From Bordetella parapertussis (GTDB lineage Bacteria; Pseudomonadota; Gammaproteobacteria; Burkholderiales; Burkholderiaceae_B): a DNA stretch of 11,105 nucleotides. The notes below the pieces were generated by a model. It saw nothing but the letters and a program-made list of their open reading frames with translations, did no database searches and had not been told where the DNA came from. Shown here piece by piece: positions 1 through 7,411 of the stretch (its first letter is position 1; each line of letters starts with the position of its first letter). The translations under genes and the position numbers were made by a program. The stretch lies in assembly GCA_945862495.1 (NCBI GenBank), contig CAMAYM010000082.1, forward strand, positions 1 through 11,105, in the 5' to 3' direction.

Positions 1-1476
1 AGCAATTGCTTTGTGACCCAATTCTTCGACGACAATCATCGCCGTTTCTTGATCAAGCACCTGGTTGATGGTGACCATTTGACCAAGCTTCATCAAGTGC
101 TTAATGACCTCACCTGCTTTGACGGACATCTTGTGTGCGAGATCCGCCACACTGATCGTCTCGGGCACATGAATTTCGCGTGCAATAAATTCAACCGGCA
201 CGGGTTCACGGCGATCTTGAACGACGTTATTTTGTCCACGAGCACCCTTTTTGCCGCTTGATTTGGTCTTGCCGCCCGCAGCACGCCAGCCATCACGACC
301 GGGAGCAGCTAGTGCGTCACGTTTTTCAGCAGGCTTTTTACGCGAAGCGTCATCAGACCAAGTAGACGCCATTTCGCCAGACTTCAGCACTTTTTTTCCA
401 GAAGCGTCGGCCGACCCTTCTTTCTTGGCCCCTTTCCCTGTAGCAGGGGTCGAGGCTGGCTTGTGCAATGTACCGGAAAGCGCAGCCGCTTCGGGCTCGG
501 GTTGTACAACCTTGCGAGGACGGTTGAGCATGTTGCGCAACGCTGCGGCCTCGGCTTCTGAGACTCGGCGTGCTTCGTCGCGTGCTTCGCCTTCAATAGG
601 CGCAGCATGTACGGGAGGTACTGCACGACCGCGCACTGACTTAGCAGGTTTGGCTGGTTCGTCAATTAAAGCTTCAGCTGCTGTCGATACAACATCTGAA
701 ACAGCTGAAGTTTGAGCAGTCGCTGTTTCGATTGAGATGGGCGCTTGCGAATCAGCACCGAGCGCATTCACTTCAGCATTCGCCTTAGCTGAAGATTCAG
801 GTTTGAAAGTCTCGTCGCTCACGACGGTGGATTCAGCAGTCGCCTGGGCAATCGGGGACGAAGATGAAGCTTTTGTAACCGATTCTTCGACCTGTGGTGA
901 TGCTGGGGAAGGATTCAGTGCCTGATTCAATGCTTTTGCAGCGGCTTTGGCAGCAGTTTGTGCGGCGGCTTGCTCTGAGACTCGGTCAACCGTCTCTGGT
1001 GAAGAAGTCACTGCAACGGGCTCAGGCGCTTGCTCTTGAACAACAGGTTCGGCTGGAGCTGACGCGGTTTCAATGGAGGCTGAATTCGCTAGCGTCGCGG
1101 AAGTCGACTCAAGCGTTTCAGGCTGAACAGTTTTGTCTAAATCTACATCAGCCGATTGCGGCGCATCAGCCAGCTCGGGCGTGTCACGTTTGACGAATAC
1201 ACGTTTTTTTCGGACCTCAACTTGGATCGTACGCGAACGGCCAGATCCGTCAGCTTGACGGATTTCTGAGGTCTGACGGCGAGTCAAGGTAATTTTCTTG
1301 CCCTCCGTCGCGCCATGCGAGCGACGCAACGACTCAAGCAAGCGTGCCTTATCGCCATCAGTGACATGATCTTCGACTGAAGTGAGTTCGACGCCTGCAG
1401 CGCGCAGCTGTTCTAATAGCAAATTGGCAGGCATTTTCAGCTCGATAGCGAACTGGGCGACAGTGTTACTCGACAT
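1..1476 (-). CDS. infB: Translation initiation factor IF-2, N-terminal part (runs off left edge)
   Basis: IF-2 is the GTPase that brings initiator tRNA to the 30S subunit and promotes subunit joining. I translated 492 uninterrupted codons from the ATG at 1476-1474; no stop occurs before base 1, so the gene is cut at its 3' end. Residues 1-51 form an IF2_N domain (MSSNTVAQFA start). Residues 60-98 match the IF2-associated region (KKITLTRRQTSEIR, then VEVRKKRVFVKR). Residues of about 100-420 are an Ala/Ser/Glu/Pro-rich disordered linker. A second IF2_N domain occupies about 425-492 (VPVEFIAREIHVPETISV, ending EELGHKAIA). The P-loop GTPase domain should follow outside the window, giving a protein of roughly 1000 residues by inference. 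A purine-rich stretch (GGTAAGAGAGAG) precedes the ATG. The gene lies 78 bp downstream of nusA in the conserved rimP-nusA-infB order. The initiator tRNA-fMet gene, its functional partner, lies at 6997-7073. Confidence 0.96.
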   Translation of the reverse strand, partial: MSSNTVAQFAIELKMPANLLLEQLRAAGVELTSVEDHVTDGDKARLLESLRRSHGATEGKKITLTRRQTSEIRQADGSGRSRTIQVEVRKKRVFVKRDTPELADAPQSADVDLDKTVQPETLESTSATLANSASIETASAPAEPVVQEQAPEPVAVTSSPETVDRVSEQAAAQTAAKAAAKALNQALNPSPASPQVEESVTKASSSSPIAQATAESTVVSDETFKPESSAKANAEVNALGADSQAPISIETATAQTSAVSDVVSTAAEALIDEPAKPAKSVRGRAVPPVHAAPIEGEARDEARRVSEAEAAALRNMLNRPRKVVQPEPEAAALSGTLHKPASTPATGKGAKKEGSADASGKKVLKSGEMASTWSDDASRKKPAEKRDALAAPGRDGWRAAGGKTKSSGKKGARGQNNVVQDRREPVPVEFIAREIHVPETISVADLAHKMSVKAGEVIKHLMKLGQMVTINQVLDQETAMIVVEELGHKAIA

Positions 1477-1520
1477 TAGACTCTCTCTTACCTATTTACA
1501 GCGTGACAACTTCAAGTGCG

Positions 1521-1538
1521 GGGCAACACAAATTGCCC
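1521..1538 (-). other. Intercistronic hairpin between nusA and infB
   Basis: The 78-bp gap between nusA and infB contains a perfect 6-bp inverted repeat, GGGCAA (1521-1526) and TTGCCC (1533-1538), with a 6-base loop. On the mRNA (minus) strand it is followed by CCGCACTTG, not a U-run, so it is not a standard intrinsic terminator. It could be an mRNA processing or stabilising hairpin, or could tune infB expression. The fold is visible; any function is inference. Confidence 0.45.
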
Positions 1539-1554
1539 TACTCACTAATATTTA

Positions 1555-3033
1555 TTACTGATCTTCAAACCAGTGTGCACGTGCAGCCATAATGAAAGCA
1601 CTCGAAGTCGCTTCATCCAGACCCGACATTTCAGCCAACTCATCCGTGGCAAGTTCGGCGAGATCATCACGGGTTGTGATGCCGCCTTCTGCCAACTTAG
1701 CGATTAATTCAGGCGTCATACCCTCAAGTGATAACAAGTCTTGTGCCGTTTCGACACGCTCTTCTTGAGCAATCGCATCCGTCAGCAATGCATTACGGGC
1801 ACGGGTCCGCAACTCGTTGATCGTATCTTCGTCAAAAGACTCAATTTCAAGGAGTTCCTGCATGGGGACGTAGGCGATTTCCTCGAGTCCTGTGAAACCC
1901 TCATCAATCAGGATGTCTGCGACCTCCTCATCGACGTCCAAACGAGACATAAAGGTGTTACGTAACTGGCCACGCTCAAGTTCTTGTCTATTCTGACTTT
2001 CTTCGGGGGTCATGATGTTGATCTGCCAACCCGTTAACTCAGAAGCTAGGCGAACGTTTTGACCTTTGGCACCAATTGCTTTTGGAAGGTTTTCTTCGTC
2101 TACCACGACGTCCATTGCATGACGATCTTCGTCCACCACGATCGACTCAACGTTGGCGGGTGCGAGCGCCCCAATGACAAACTCCGCTGGGTCTTCAGAC
2201 CACAACACAATATCAACCTGTTCACCGCCTAGTTCATTGCGCACCGCAGTCACGCGCGAACCACGCATCCCTACGCAAGTACCGATCGGGTCAATACGCT
2301 TGTCATAGGCAACCACAGCAATCTTGGCACGCACACCTGGATCACGCGCAGCCCCTTTGATTTCCAATAGGCCTTGATAAATTTCAGGCACTTCATTTTC
2401 AAATAATTGACGTATGAAATCAGGGGCGGTACGGGACAAGATAACCTGTTGTCCACGAGCTGTACGATCAACCTTGAGCACCCATGCGCGGACGCGATCA
2501 CCCACCCGCAGATTTTCTTTCGGAATCATTTCACTGCGAGGCAGACGCGCCTCAATCTTGCCAGTTTCAACAATGACGTCGCCCTTATCCATTCGCTTGA
2601 TTGAACCCGAGACAATCATCTCGCCACGATCCAGGAAGTCATTCAGGATCTGTTCGCGCTCAGCGTCACGGATACGCTGCAAAATAGCCTGCTTGGCAGC
2701 CTGCGCGCCAATACGCCCAAACTCGATCGGCTCAAGCGCTTCTTCGATGTACTCACCCTCCTCGATGTCAGAAACGATTTCTCGCGCGTCAGAGAGCATT
2801 TCCTGCTGGTCAGGTTCTTGGAGGCCCAACTCGTCAGCCACGACTAGCCAGCGACGGAAGCCATCGTGGTCACCCGTCGTACGATTGACAGACACGCGGA
2901 TGTCAGCATCCTCTTTAAAGCGCTTTTTCATAGCCGAAGCCAAAGCACCTTCGAGTGCATCAAATACGACGTCTCGTGTGACGTTTTTTTCACGCGCCAA
3001 CGCGTCAACTAACAGAAGAATTTCGCGACTCAT
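1555..3033 (-). CDS. nusA: Transcription termination/antitermination factor NusA
   Basis: NusA binds RNA polymerase and nascent RNA, enhancing pausing and intrinsic termination and taking part in antitermination. The 492-residue product matches the usual length of proteobacterial NusA. Visible domains are an N-terminal RNAP-binding domain (about 1-130, MSREILLLVDALAREKNV), an S1 domain (about 135-200), KH1 (about 230-295, with GMRG at 255-258), KH2 (about 302-345, with GAKG at 321-324), and two acidic C-terminal repeats (about 365-415 and 437-487). The GTCVGMRGSRV motif is typical of NusA. The ATG (3033-3031) overlaps the rimP TGA in an ATGA, which implies translational coupling; an AGGG lies upstream within rimP. 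As NusA promotes hairpin termination, the hairpin at 3531-3555 upstream of rimP is a natural candidate for autoregulation, which is an inference. Confidence 0.98.
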   Translation of the reverse strand: MSREILLLVDALAREKNVTRDVVFDALEGALASAMKKRFKEDADIRVSVNRTTGDHDGFRRWLVVADELGLQEPDQQEMLSDAREIVSDIEEGEYIEEALEPIEFGRIGAQAAKQAILQRIRDAEREQILNDFLDRGEMIVSGSIKRMDKGDVIVETGKIEARLPRSEMIPKENLRVGDRVRAWVLKVDRTARGQQVILSRTAPDFIRQLFENEVPEIYQGLLEIKGAARDPGVRAKIAVVAYDKRIDPIGTCVGMRGSRVTAVRNELGGEQVDIVLWSEDPAEFVIGALAPANVESIVVDEDRHAMDVVVDEENLPKAIGAKGQNVRLASELTGWQINIMTPEESQNRQELERGQLRNTFMSRLDVDEEVADILIDEGFTGLEEIAYVPMQELLEIESFDEDTINELRTRARNALLTDAIAQEERVETAQDLLSLEGMTPELIAKLAEGGITTRDDLAELATDELAEMSGLDEATSSAFIMAARAHWFEDQ

Positions 3034-3524
3034 CGCTTTTTGCCCTTGAAATCCAGAACAGGATTCAGCTTGGCGCGCTCTACGTCGGAAAACGCAAATG
3101 CGACCTGCTTGACCTCGCCCTTTTTTGCCTCAAACTCAATACCGAAAGGCAAAACCGCCTCGGTACCCGTAGCGCCAGCAGATCCGCTAAGATCCACGAG
3201 CTCGCCAGAAAAAATCTTTTGATTATCGACGGCTTCGCGAAGTTTGACTTCGATTCGCTCGCCGATGAAGCGTTTAAAATCCGCTTCGGTTTTTAGGGGT
3301 CGATCGATGCCGGGCGAGCCAACCTCAAGCCTGCGGTAATCGATGTTTTCAACCTCAAACACGCGTGACAAATGTTTAGATACCTGCTCGCAATCCTCGA
3401 TCCGAATCCCTTCGGGCCGATCAATGGTCACGCGCAAAAGACCAAGCGCTGCGCGTTCAATATCGATAAACTCGACATCCATGGAGGCTAAAGCCTGCTG
3501 CGAAATTGTAAAAAGATCTGCCAT
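3030..3524 (-). CDS. rimP: Ribosome maturation factor RimP
   Basis: RimP acts in 30S subunit assembly and is the usual first gene of the rimP-nusA-infB operon. The product is 164 residues, normal for the family. The family signature LEVGSPGIDRPL lies near residues 67-78, between the N-terminal alpha/beta domain and the C-terminal SH3-like domain. The protein ends in a basic tail (FKGKKR). I chose the ATG at 3524 (MADLFTISQQ). An in-frame ATG exists at 3563, but starting there would translate through the terminator hairpin and T-tract and add a non-homologous MQTGCFQPFFFGR. The ribosome-binding site is poor: only GGACGT lies between the U-tract and the ATG. Translation of the downstream nusA is coupled by an ATGA overlap. 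Confidence 0.95.
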   Translation of the reverse strand: MADLFTISQQALASMDVEFIDIERAALGLLRVTIDRPEGIRIEDCEQVSKHLSRVFEVENIDYRRLEVGSPGIDRPLKTEADFKRFIGERIEVKLREAVDNQKIFSGELVDLSGSAGATGTEAVLPFGIEFEAKKGEVKQVAFAFSDVERAKLNPVLDFKGKKR

Positions 3525-3530
3525 ACGTCC

Positions 3531-3555
3531 AAAAAAAAAGGGCTGAAAACAGCCC
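3531..3555 (-). terminator. Hairpin plus T9 just upstream of rimP (probable attenuator)
   Basis: On the minus strand the sequence reads GGGCTG TTTT CAGCCC followed by nine T: a perfect 6-bp GC-rich stem (3540-3545 with 3550-3555), a 4-base loop and a T9 tract at 3531-3539. This is a canonical intrinsic terminator. It ends only 6 bases before the rimP ATG, so it sits in the leader of the rimP-nusA-infB transcript. It is about 200 bp beyond the end of rluB, with a promoter candidate in between. A terminator-containing rimP leader has been described in gammaproteobacteria; equivalence here is inferred. Confidence 0.8.
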
Positions 3556-3580
3556 GTTTGCAAAAATAAACATTAAGACT

Positions 3581-3600
3581 GCTGAAAAATATCTTTCGGC
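3581..3600 (-). other. Upstream hairpin in rimP leader
   Basis: On the minus strand, GCCGAAAG and TTTTCAGC flank an ATAT loop. This makes a stem of seven pairs (one G-U) with one C/A mismatch. It lies 25 bases upstream of the terminator hairpin in the rimP leader. It could be part of a regulatory leader fold, or could arise by chance in AT-rich DNA. Confidence 0.4.
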
Positions 3601-3656
3601 TAATCAACGAAAGCGCGAAGACAAAATTACTCTAAGTCAATTCTCAATAGCCCTAA

Positions 3657-3665
3657 ATTTTAGCA
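3657..3665 (-). promoter_or_regulatory. Extended -10 promoter candidate for rimP-nusA-infB
   Basis: The minus strand reads TGC TAAAAT, an extended -10 element (TGn followed by a 5-of-6 match to TATAAT). Transcription would start near 3650 and give a leader of about 125 bases containing the hairpins at 3581-3600 and 3531-3555. No good -35 hexamer is present at normal spacing, although TTGCTG occurs somewhat too far upstream. This is the best candidate in the 232-bp gap, but is sequence-based only. Confidence 0.45.
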
Positions 3666-3671
3666 TAATTA

Positions 3672-3738
3672 GGGGAAAAAGTCTGTTGCAGCAACGATTT
3701 ACGACAGATCAATGCGCAGCAACGTAACTTTTTACCCC
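3672..3738 (-). repeat. Long imperfect inverted repeat downstream of rluB
   Basis: GGGGAAAAAGT (3672-3682) is complementary to ACTTTTTACCCC (3727-3738), giving an 11-bp stem with a single bulged base. Within the 44-base interior, the 9-mer GCAGCAACG is directly repeated at 3688-3696 and 3716-3724, and GTTGC/GCAAC can extend the fold. The element starts 19 bases after the rluB stop and ends just upstream of the rimP promoter candidate. It may terminate or protect the rluB transcript, or bind a regulator; no U-run follows the stem. Confidence 0.5.
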
Positions 3739-3756
3739 TGAATTTAGGCCAACGAC

Positions 3757-6027
3757 CTAACGACCACCACGTGAAGACTTCGTAAATCCTAGTCGAGACT
3801 CATGTGCGGAGGCACCACGCGGTTGCCAATCGTCCCCTTTTGGAGCCGATCGGGCAGCTGGATTGCCGGATCCGGGCTTTGCTCTACCATTTGGCTTGCC
3901 CGAGCCTGAACCTGGTCCGCGGCCTCCCGCTTGTTTCGGTGGGCGGCCCTGACCACCTGGGCCGGAAGATCCACCGGGACCGCCTGGGCCCCGTCGACCT
4001 TGACCGGGTTCACGTTGCTGCGCCTGCTCACGTCCTTGATCCGCACCAGGGACGAATTCGCGACCTACGGAGCCACCCTGATCCGCTTGTGCACCAGCAC
4101 CCTGGGGGCCGCGACCACCCGGACGCGCAGGACGGCCTGGACGCGCAGCACTCTTGGGACCAAACTTATTCCCACCATTATGCTGCCCAGGACCACGAGG
4201 TCCCGCACCTGGAGCGCTTGAAGGCTTGCCCCGACCGCCGCGCCCAGCGCCCTGGCCTTGCCTACCTTGGGGATGACCGTTGGCATACCCCCCCCCAACC
4301 GTCAAGACCGCTGCAGGGCTCTCAGACGGATGAACGAAGGGGCCTGGCTTACCAGAACGACCACCTTGTACTTTTCCACGACGACCCATTTTTGCACCGT
4401 GCGTGCCGTTTCGCTCAAGCGTGCCGAAGCCTGGCGGCAAGGCACTGTCATGCGAAACGGGCTGTTTGGGCGTGCGCGCGCGTCCATCTGTGGCGTCATC
4501 GTCGCGAATCAAGCCAACCTGAACCATGAGCGCTGACACAAGCTTGGGGTCCAACTCCTCCCAGCGGCCACGACGCAAGGTGGTGGGCAAAACAATATCT
4601 CCAAACCGGGTACGAATTAGACGGCTCACCGTCAAGCCGATAGACTCAAACATACGACGCACTTCACGATTTCTTCCTTCGTTGAGGGTCACCCGGTACC
4701 AGCGATTGCTACCTTCGCCACCAATGAATTCGATCATGCCAAAACTTGCGGGGCCGTCATCTAGTGTGACACCGTCAAGCAAGGACTGCCTTTGTTCGGG
4801 ACCAAGCTCTCCAAGCACACGAACAGCGTACTCGCGTTCGTTGCCATAACGGGGATGCAACAATCGATTGGAAAGCTCACCTGATGTTGTGAAAATCAGC
4901 AGGCCTTCGGTGTTGAGATCTAGGCGACCAATTGACAACCACTTACCTACTTTCATTCTTGGCAAACGGGAAAATACAGTTGCACGCCCATTCGGATCGT
5001 CATGACTCACGATCTCGCCAGCGGGCTTGTGATAAAGAATCACACGTGGCGGTTTTTTCGTATTGATGCGCGTAATGGGTCGACCATTTACACGCACCGC
5101 ATCATTTTCGCCCACACGTTGGCCGATATGAGCCGGCTCACCATTGACCGAAACGCGACCCGCGATGATCAGCTCTTCCATTTCACGGCGTGAGCCGATG
5201 CCAGCATCCGCAAGCACCTTGTGAAGCTTTGGCATCAGAACATCGCTGTTCAAATACTTGTTTAGCCGCTGCTCGATTCGGTCCGCTTTGCTCAAATAAG
5301 ACAACGCTTGTTCAGCTTCTTTTTCCGCTTCAACCGGATCACCAAAGTCAGCAACATCTCGAACATCTTCGTCAAACGATACAAAGTCTACTCGCGCAGG
5401 CACTGCAGCGTCTTCGGATAGACGTCCTCCCTCGGGCGCATCGCTGCGGCGACGGCGAAACGGTGTACGTAATTTTCGACCGCGCGATTTAGGCGTGGTG
5501 TTTGCAGACTCAGAAAAAGATGTTGAATCGCTTGCTTCATTCGGTACAAATGCGGCTGCGGAGTGCTGAGCTGAATCGACAATGACTTCGGCGGCATCAC
5601 GACCCATGCGCATTGGTATTTGTGGAGTCTCAGTGCGTGTGATCTGTGGCGCTATCGGCACAGCCTGTGGTGCATCGATAGGCTTGCTGACACGGGGTTT
5701 CCTTGGCGCGCGCGCTGGCTTTGCTGCAGCCTCGCCCGCTGCATCGGAAGTCACCTCAACGGATGCTTGAACGACGTTTTCTATTGTTGCACGGACTGAC
5801 TTAGTTGCGGATTTTGTTACAGCTTTACTAGCCGGTGTTTTGCGTGCAGTCGTTTTGCGAGGTGCAGCAGTTGTCTCGGGAGCAAGCTCAGCGGAGGGAG
5901 TCTGGATAACGGAAGACGTTTTCGCTGCATTTTTACGTGCAGGCGTTTTACGCACAGCTTTTTTAGCAACCACGGCCCCCTCTTCTTGGGAACTCACGAC
6001 TGCGTCTTCGGTATTCGGTTTAGTCAC
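3757..6027 (-). CDS. rluB: 23S rRNA pseudouridine synthase RluB with long disordered N- and C-terminal tails
   Basis: RluB isomerises a uridine of 23S rRNA near the peptidyl transferase centre (U2605 in E. coli). Of 756 residues, the conserved core is about 265-505. It holds an S4 RNA-binding domain (about 265-312, KLHKVLADAGIGSRREMEE) and the synthase domain (about 328-490) with catalytic GRLDLNTEGLLIFT (Asp370) and NEGRNREVRRMFE. The N-terminal 260 residues include a Lys/Ala/Pro-rich part with KTPARK and RKTPASK repeats, resembling histone H1-like tails. The last 250 residues are Gly/Arg/Pro/Gln-rich. E. coli RluB is about 290 residues. The start is GTG (6027-6025), overlapping the scpB TGA as GTGA, with GGAG (6033-6036) five bases upstream. 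A start at Met265 would leave only the core, but the open coupled reading frame favours the long form. A G9 tract lies in the C-terminal tail. Confidence 0.93.
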   Translation of the reverse strand: MTKPNTEDAVVSSQEEGAVVAKKAVRKTPARKNAAKTSSVIQTPSAELAPETTAAPRKTTARKTPASKAVTKSATKSVRATIENVVQASVEVTSDAAGEAAAKPARAPRKPRVSKPIDAPQAVPIAPQITRTETPQIPMRMGRDAAEVIVDSAQHSAAAFVPNEASDSTSFSESANTTPKSRGRKLRTPFRRRRSDAPEGGRLSEDAAVPARVDFVSFDEDVRDVADFGDPVEAEKEAEQALSYLSKADRIEQRLNKYLNSDVLMPKLHKVLADAGIGSRREMEELIIAGRVSVNGEPAHIGQRVGENDAVRVNGRPITRINTKKPPRVILYHKPAGEIVSHDDPNGRATVFSRLPRMKVGKWLSIGRLDLNTEGLLIFTTSGELSNRLLHPRYGNEREYAVRVLGELGPEQRQSLLDGVTLDDGPASFGMIEFIGGEGSNRWYRVTLNEGRNREVRRMFESIGLTVSRLIRTRFGDIVLPTTLRRGRWEELDPKLVSALMVQVGLIRDDDATDGRARTPKQPVSHDSALPPGFGTLERNGTHGAKMGRRGKVQGGRSGKPGPFVHPSESPAAVLTVGGGYANGHPQGRQGQGAGRGGRGKPSSAPGAGPRGPGQHNGGNKFGPKSAARPGRPARPGGRGPQGAGAQADQGGSVGREFVPGADQGREQAQQREPGQGRRGPGGPGGSSGPGGQGRPPKQAGGRGPGSGSGKPNGRAKPGSGNPAARSAPKGDDWQPRGASAHESRLGFTKSSRGGR

Positions 6028-6920
6028 TTGGACTCCAGATTTGGATAAGGTGTACTTTGTTCTTCGGTTGACTGAAGCGACTCCGCGGGTGCAAGTGTTG
6101 CTTCGTCTGTCTGTTCTTGTGCGTGGGCCTCGGTAAAGTCAAGCGCGGCCGAGTCGGGATCTACTGCGACGGTGAGTGCAATGTCCGTTGGAGTCTCCTG
6201 CAACACCACCATGCTATTGGCGGCGAGCGCTGCAGCCTCCAACGTGAGGGACTGCATCGCTTCAGTCATTTCATTTGCGCCAAGTGCGGGTAACTCATCC
6301 AGCGCACGCAAACCGAGATCATCCAAAAATTGCTTGGTTGTACCCAGCAAGCTGGGACGACCCGGGCCATCACGATGACCGATGACCTCAATCCAGCCAC
6401 GGTCCTCTAAGGTTTTGACGATTTGTGAGGAAACCGTCACGCCGCGAATATCTTCGATATCACCACGTGTCACCGGCTGACGCCACGCAATAATGGCAAG
6501 CGTTTCCATCACGGCTCGTGAATACTTTGGCACGCGCTCAGGGCTAAGACGTTCAAGATAGCGCTGCATCGAAGCACGGCTTTGGAAACGCCAGCCTGAG
6601 GCGAGCTCAACTAACTCCATGCCACGATCTAGCCAATCCTGCTGAATCGACTCTAAAACATCCATCAAACGTTTTGAAGATTGCGACTCTTCTTCGAACA
6701 ACTTTCGCAACTCAGTAATCGGCATCGGACTTGTTGCACATAGAAGCGCGGTCTCAATGACACGCTTTGCCAACTCAATCTCCACCGCTTCGTCCGTTTG
6801 CGTCGAGTCAGTGACATCCGCCACCATCAAGGCTTGCTCAACAGGTTGCAACGCATCGCTGTGATCCTCTGGCATTTTATTCTCTGGCACTTCACTTTGC
6901 TTGTCTTGCCGATCATTCAT
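6024..6920 (-). CDS. scpB: Segregation and condensation protein B (ScpB)
   Basis: ScpB is the winged-helix subunit of the SMC-ScpA-ScpB condensin that organises and segregates the chromosome; it dimerises and binds the kleisin ScpA. The product is 298 residues. Two winged-helix domains are visible at about 48-125 and 130-210, with the family motifs YSRAVMETLAIIAWRQPVTR, IRGVTVSSQIVKTLEDRGWI and GRPSLLGTTKQFLDDLGL. The first 45 residues and the last 80 are acidic and probably disordered. I use the ATG at 6920; an alternative ATG codes for Met16. The stop overlaps the rluB GTG, so the two are translated together. scpA is not adjacent: the upstream neighbour is a divergent tRNA gene. Confidence 0.95.
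   Translation of the reverse strand: MNDRQDKQSEVPENKMPEDHSDALQPVEQALMVADVTDSTQTDEAVEIELAKRVIETALLCATSPMPITELRKLFEEESQSSKRLMDVLESIQQDWLDRGMELVELASGWRFQSRASMQRYLERLSPERVPKYSRAVMETLAIIAWRQPVTRGDIEDIRGVTVSSQIVKTLEDRGWIEVIGHRDGPGRPSLLGTTKQFLDDLGLRALDELPALGANEMTEAMQSLTLEAAALAANSMVVLQETPTDIALTVAVDPDSAALDFTEAHAQEQTDEATLAPAESLQSTEEQSTPYPNLESK
6025..6036 (-). promoter_or_regulatory. Ribosome-binding site and GTG start of rluB (GTGA overlap)
   Basis: The minus strand reads GGAG, five bases, then GTGA, in which GTG starts rluB and TGA ends scpB. No ATG lies nearby in frame, so this motif fixes the long RluB start and indicates translational coupling. Confidence 0.8.
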
Positions 6921-6955
6921 GAAAGTTCTTTTTCCTATGCTCGCCTAAAGGCAAC

Positions 6956-6984
6956 TTGTCCCGAATCAGGATATACGCTATACT
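6956..6984 (+). promoter_or_regulatory. Sigma-70 type promoter of the tRNA-fMet gene
   Basis: TTGTCC (6956-6961) and TATACT (6979-6984) are separated by 17 bases, matching -35 and -10 consensus at four and five of six positions. The expected start is near 6991, about six bases before the mature tRNA 5' end. The element lies in the 76-bp gap between scpB and the tRNA gene. Confidence 0.75.
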
Positions 6985-6996
6985 TCATTCCTCAGA

Positions 6997-7073
<77 letters not shown>

Positions 7074-7078
7074 AATAC

Positions 7079-7118
7079 AACTGGTCGATCGCTTTAGGCG
7101 CTCGGCCAGTTTTATTTT
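7079..7118 (+). terminator. Intrinsic terminator of tRNA-fMet
   Basis: ACTGGTCGATCGC (7080-7092) pairs with GCGCTCGGCCAGT (7098-7110) with one mismatch and one G-U pair, around a TTTAG loop, followed by TTTATTTT. It begins six bases after the tRNA CCA. The reverse strand is also partly terminator-like, so it may stop transcription arriving from the minus-strand genes to the right. Confidence 0.88.
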
Positions 7119-7411
7119 GTGCCGACCTCACATCAAAACAATTTCACTGCTGTTTGAGCATGTTAAGTGCATAGACGGGATCAACCACCACCGTTTACGG
7201 CACAAAACTTGAATGTTTAATCGTAGATTGCTTGCAAACAAAGCCCTAAATATCAAGGTCTTACATGCAATTCATGCTATCACATGATTGTGGCGCAAGG
7301 CGCATCTAATCAGATGCGTTCTTATAACTTGTCTTTTTTAGGTTGGAAGCAACCAAATCAATGAACTCATTCTACCGCATCCAACATGCAATCTTCAAGC
7401 TTTCGCAAAAA
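7119..7411. other. Gene-free interval between tRNA terminator and CobW-like gene
   Basis: This AT-rich stretch of about 290 bp contains no credible coding region. Two small hairpins are visible: CGCATCT/AGATGCG (7301-7318, 4-base loop) and GGTTG/CAACC (7342-7355, 4-base loop). Neither is followed directly by a T-run on the minus strand, so no clear terminator for the minus-strand gene at 7412 is identified. No remnant of the tRNA 3' end is repeated here that would suggest an integration site. Confidence 0.6.

Noticed and set aside
251..1193. Several plus-strand open frames across the left end
   Set aside because: They lie antisense to the disordered Ala/Ser/Glu linker of IF-2, which is continuous from 1476 to base 1.
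1204..1210. A7 run in infB as a programmed frameshift site
   Set aside because: The run encodes the conserved basic VRKKRV segment; no downstream stimulatory structure or sensible shifted product was seen.
2414..3049. Plus-strand open frame of 211 codons opposite nusA
   Set aside because: Serine/arginine-rich translation typical of the reverse frame of an acidic protein gene; NusA on the other strand is unambiguous.
3525..3563. A 13-residue N-terminal extension of RimP from the ATG at 3563
   Set aside because: It would translate the terminator hairpin and T-tract and has no similarity to RimP N-termini; the ATG at 3524 gives the standard start.
3804..4529. Plus-strand open frame of 241 codons (and shorter ones) opposite the rluB C-terminal tail
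   Set aside because: It is antisense to the GC-rich low-complexity tail of RluB, where stop codons are scarce in all frames. Its His/Arg/Asp-rich composition resembles no known family.
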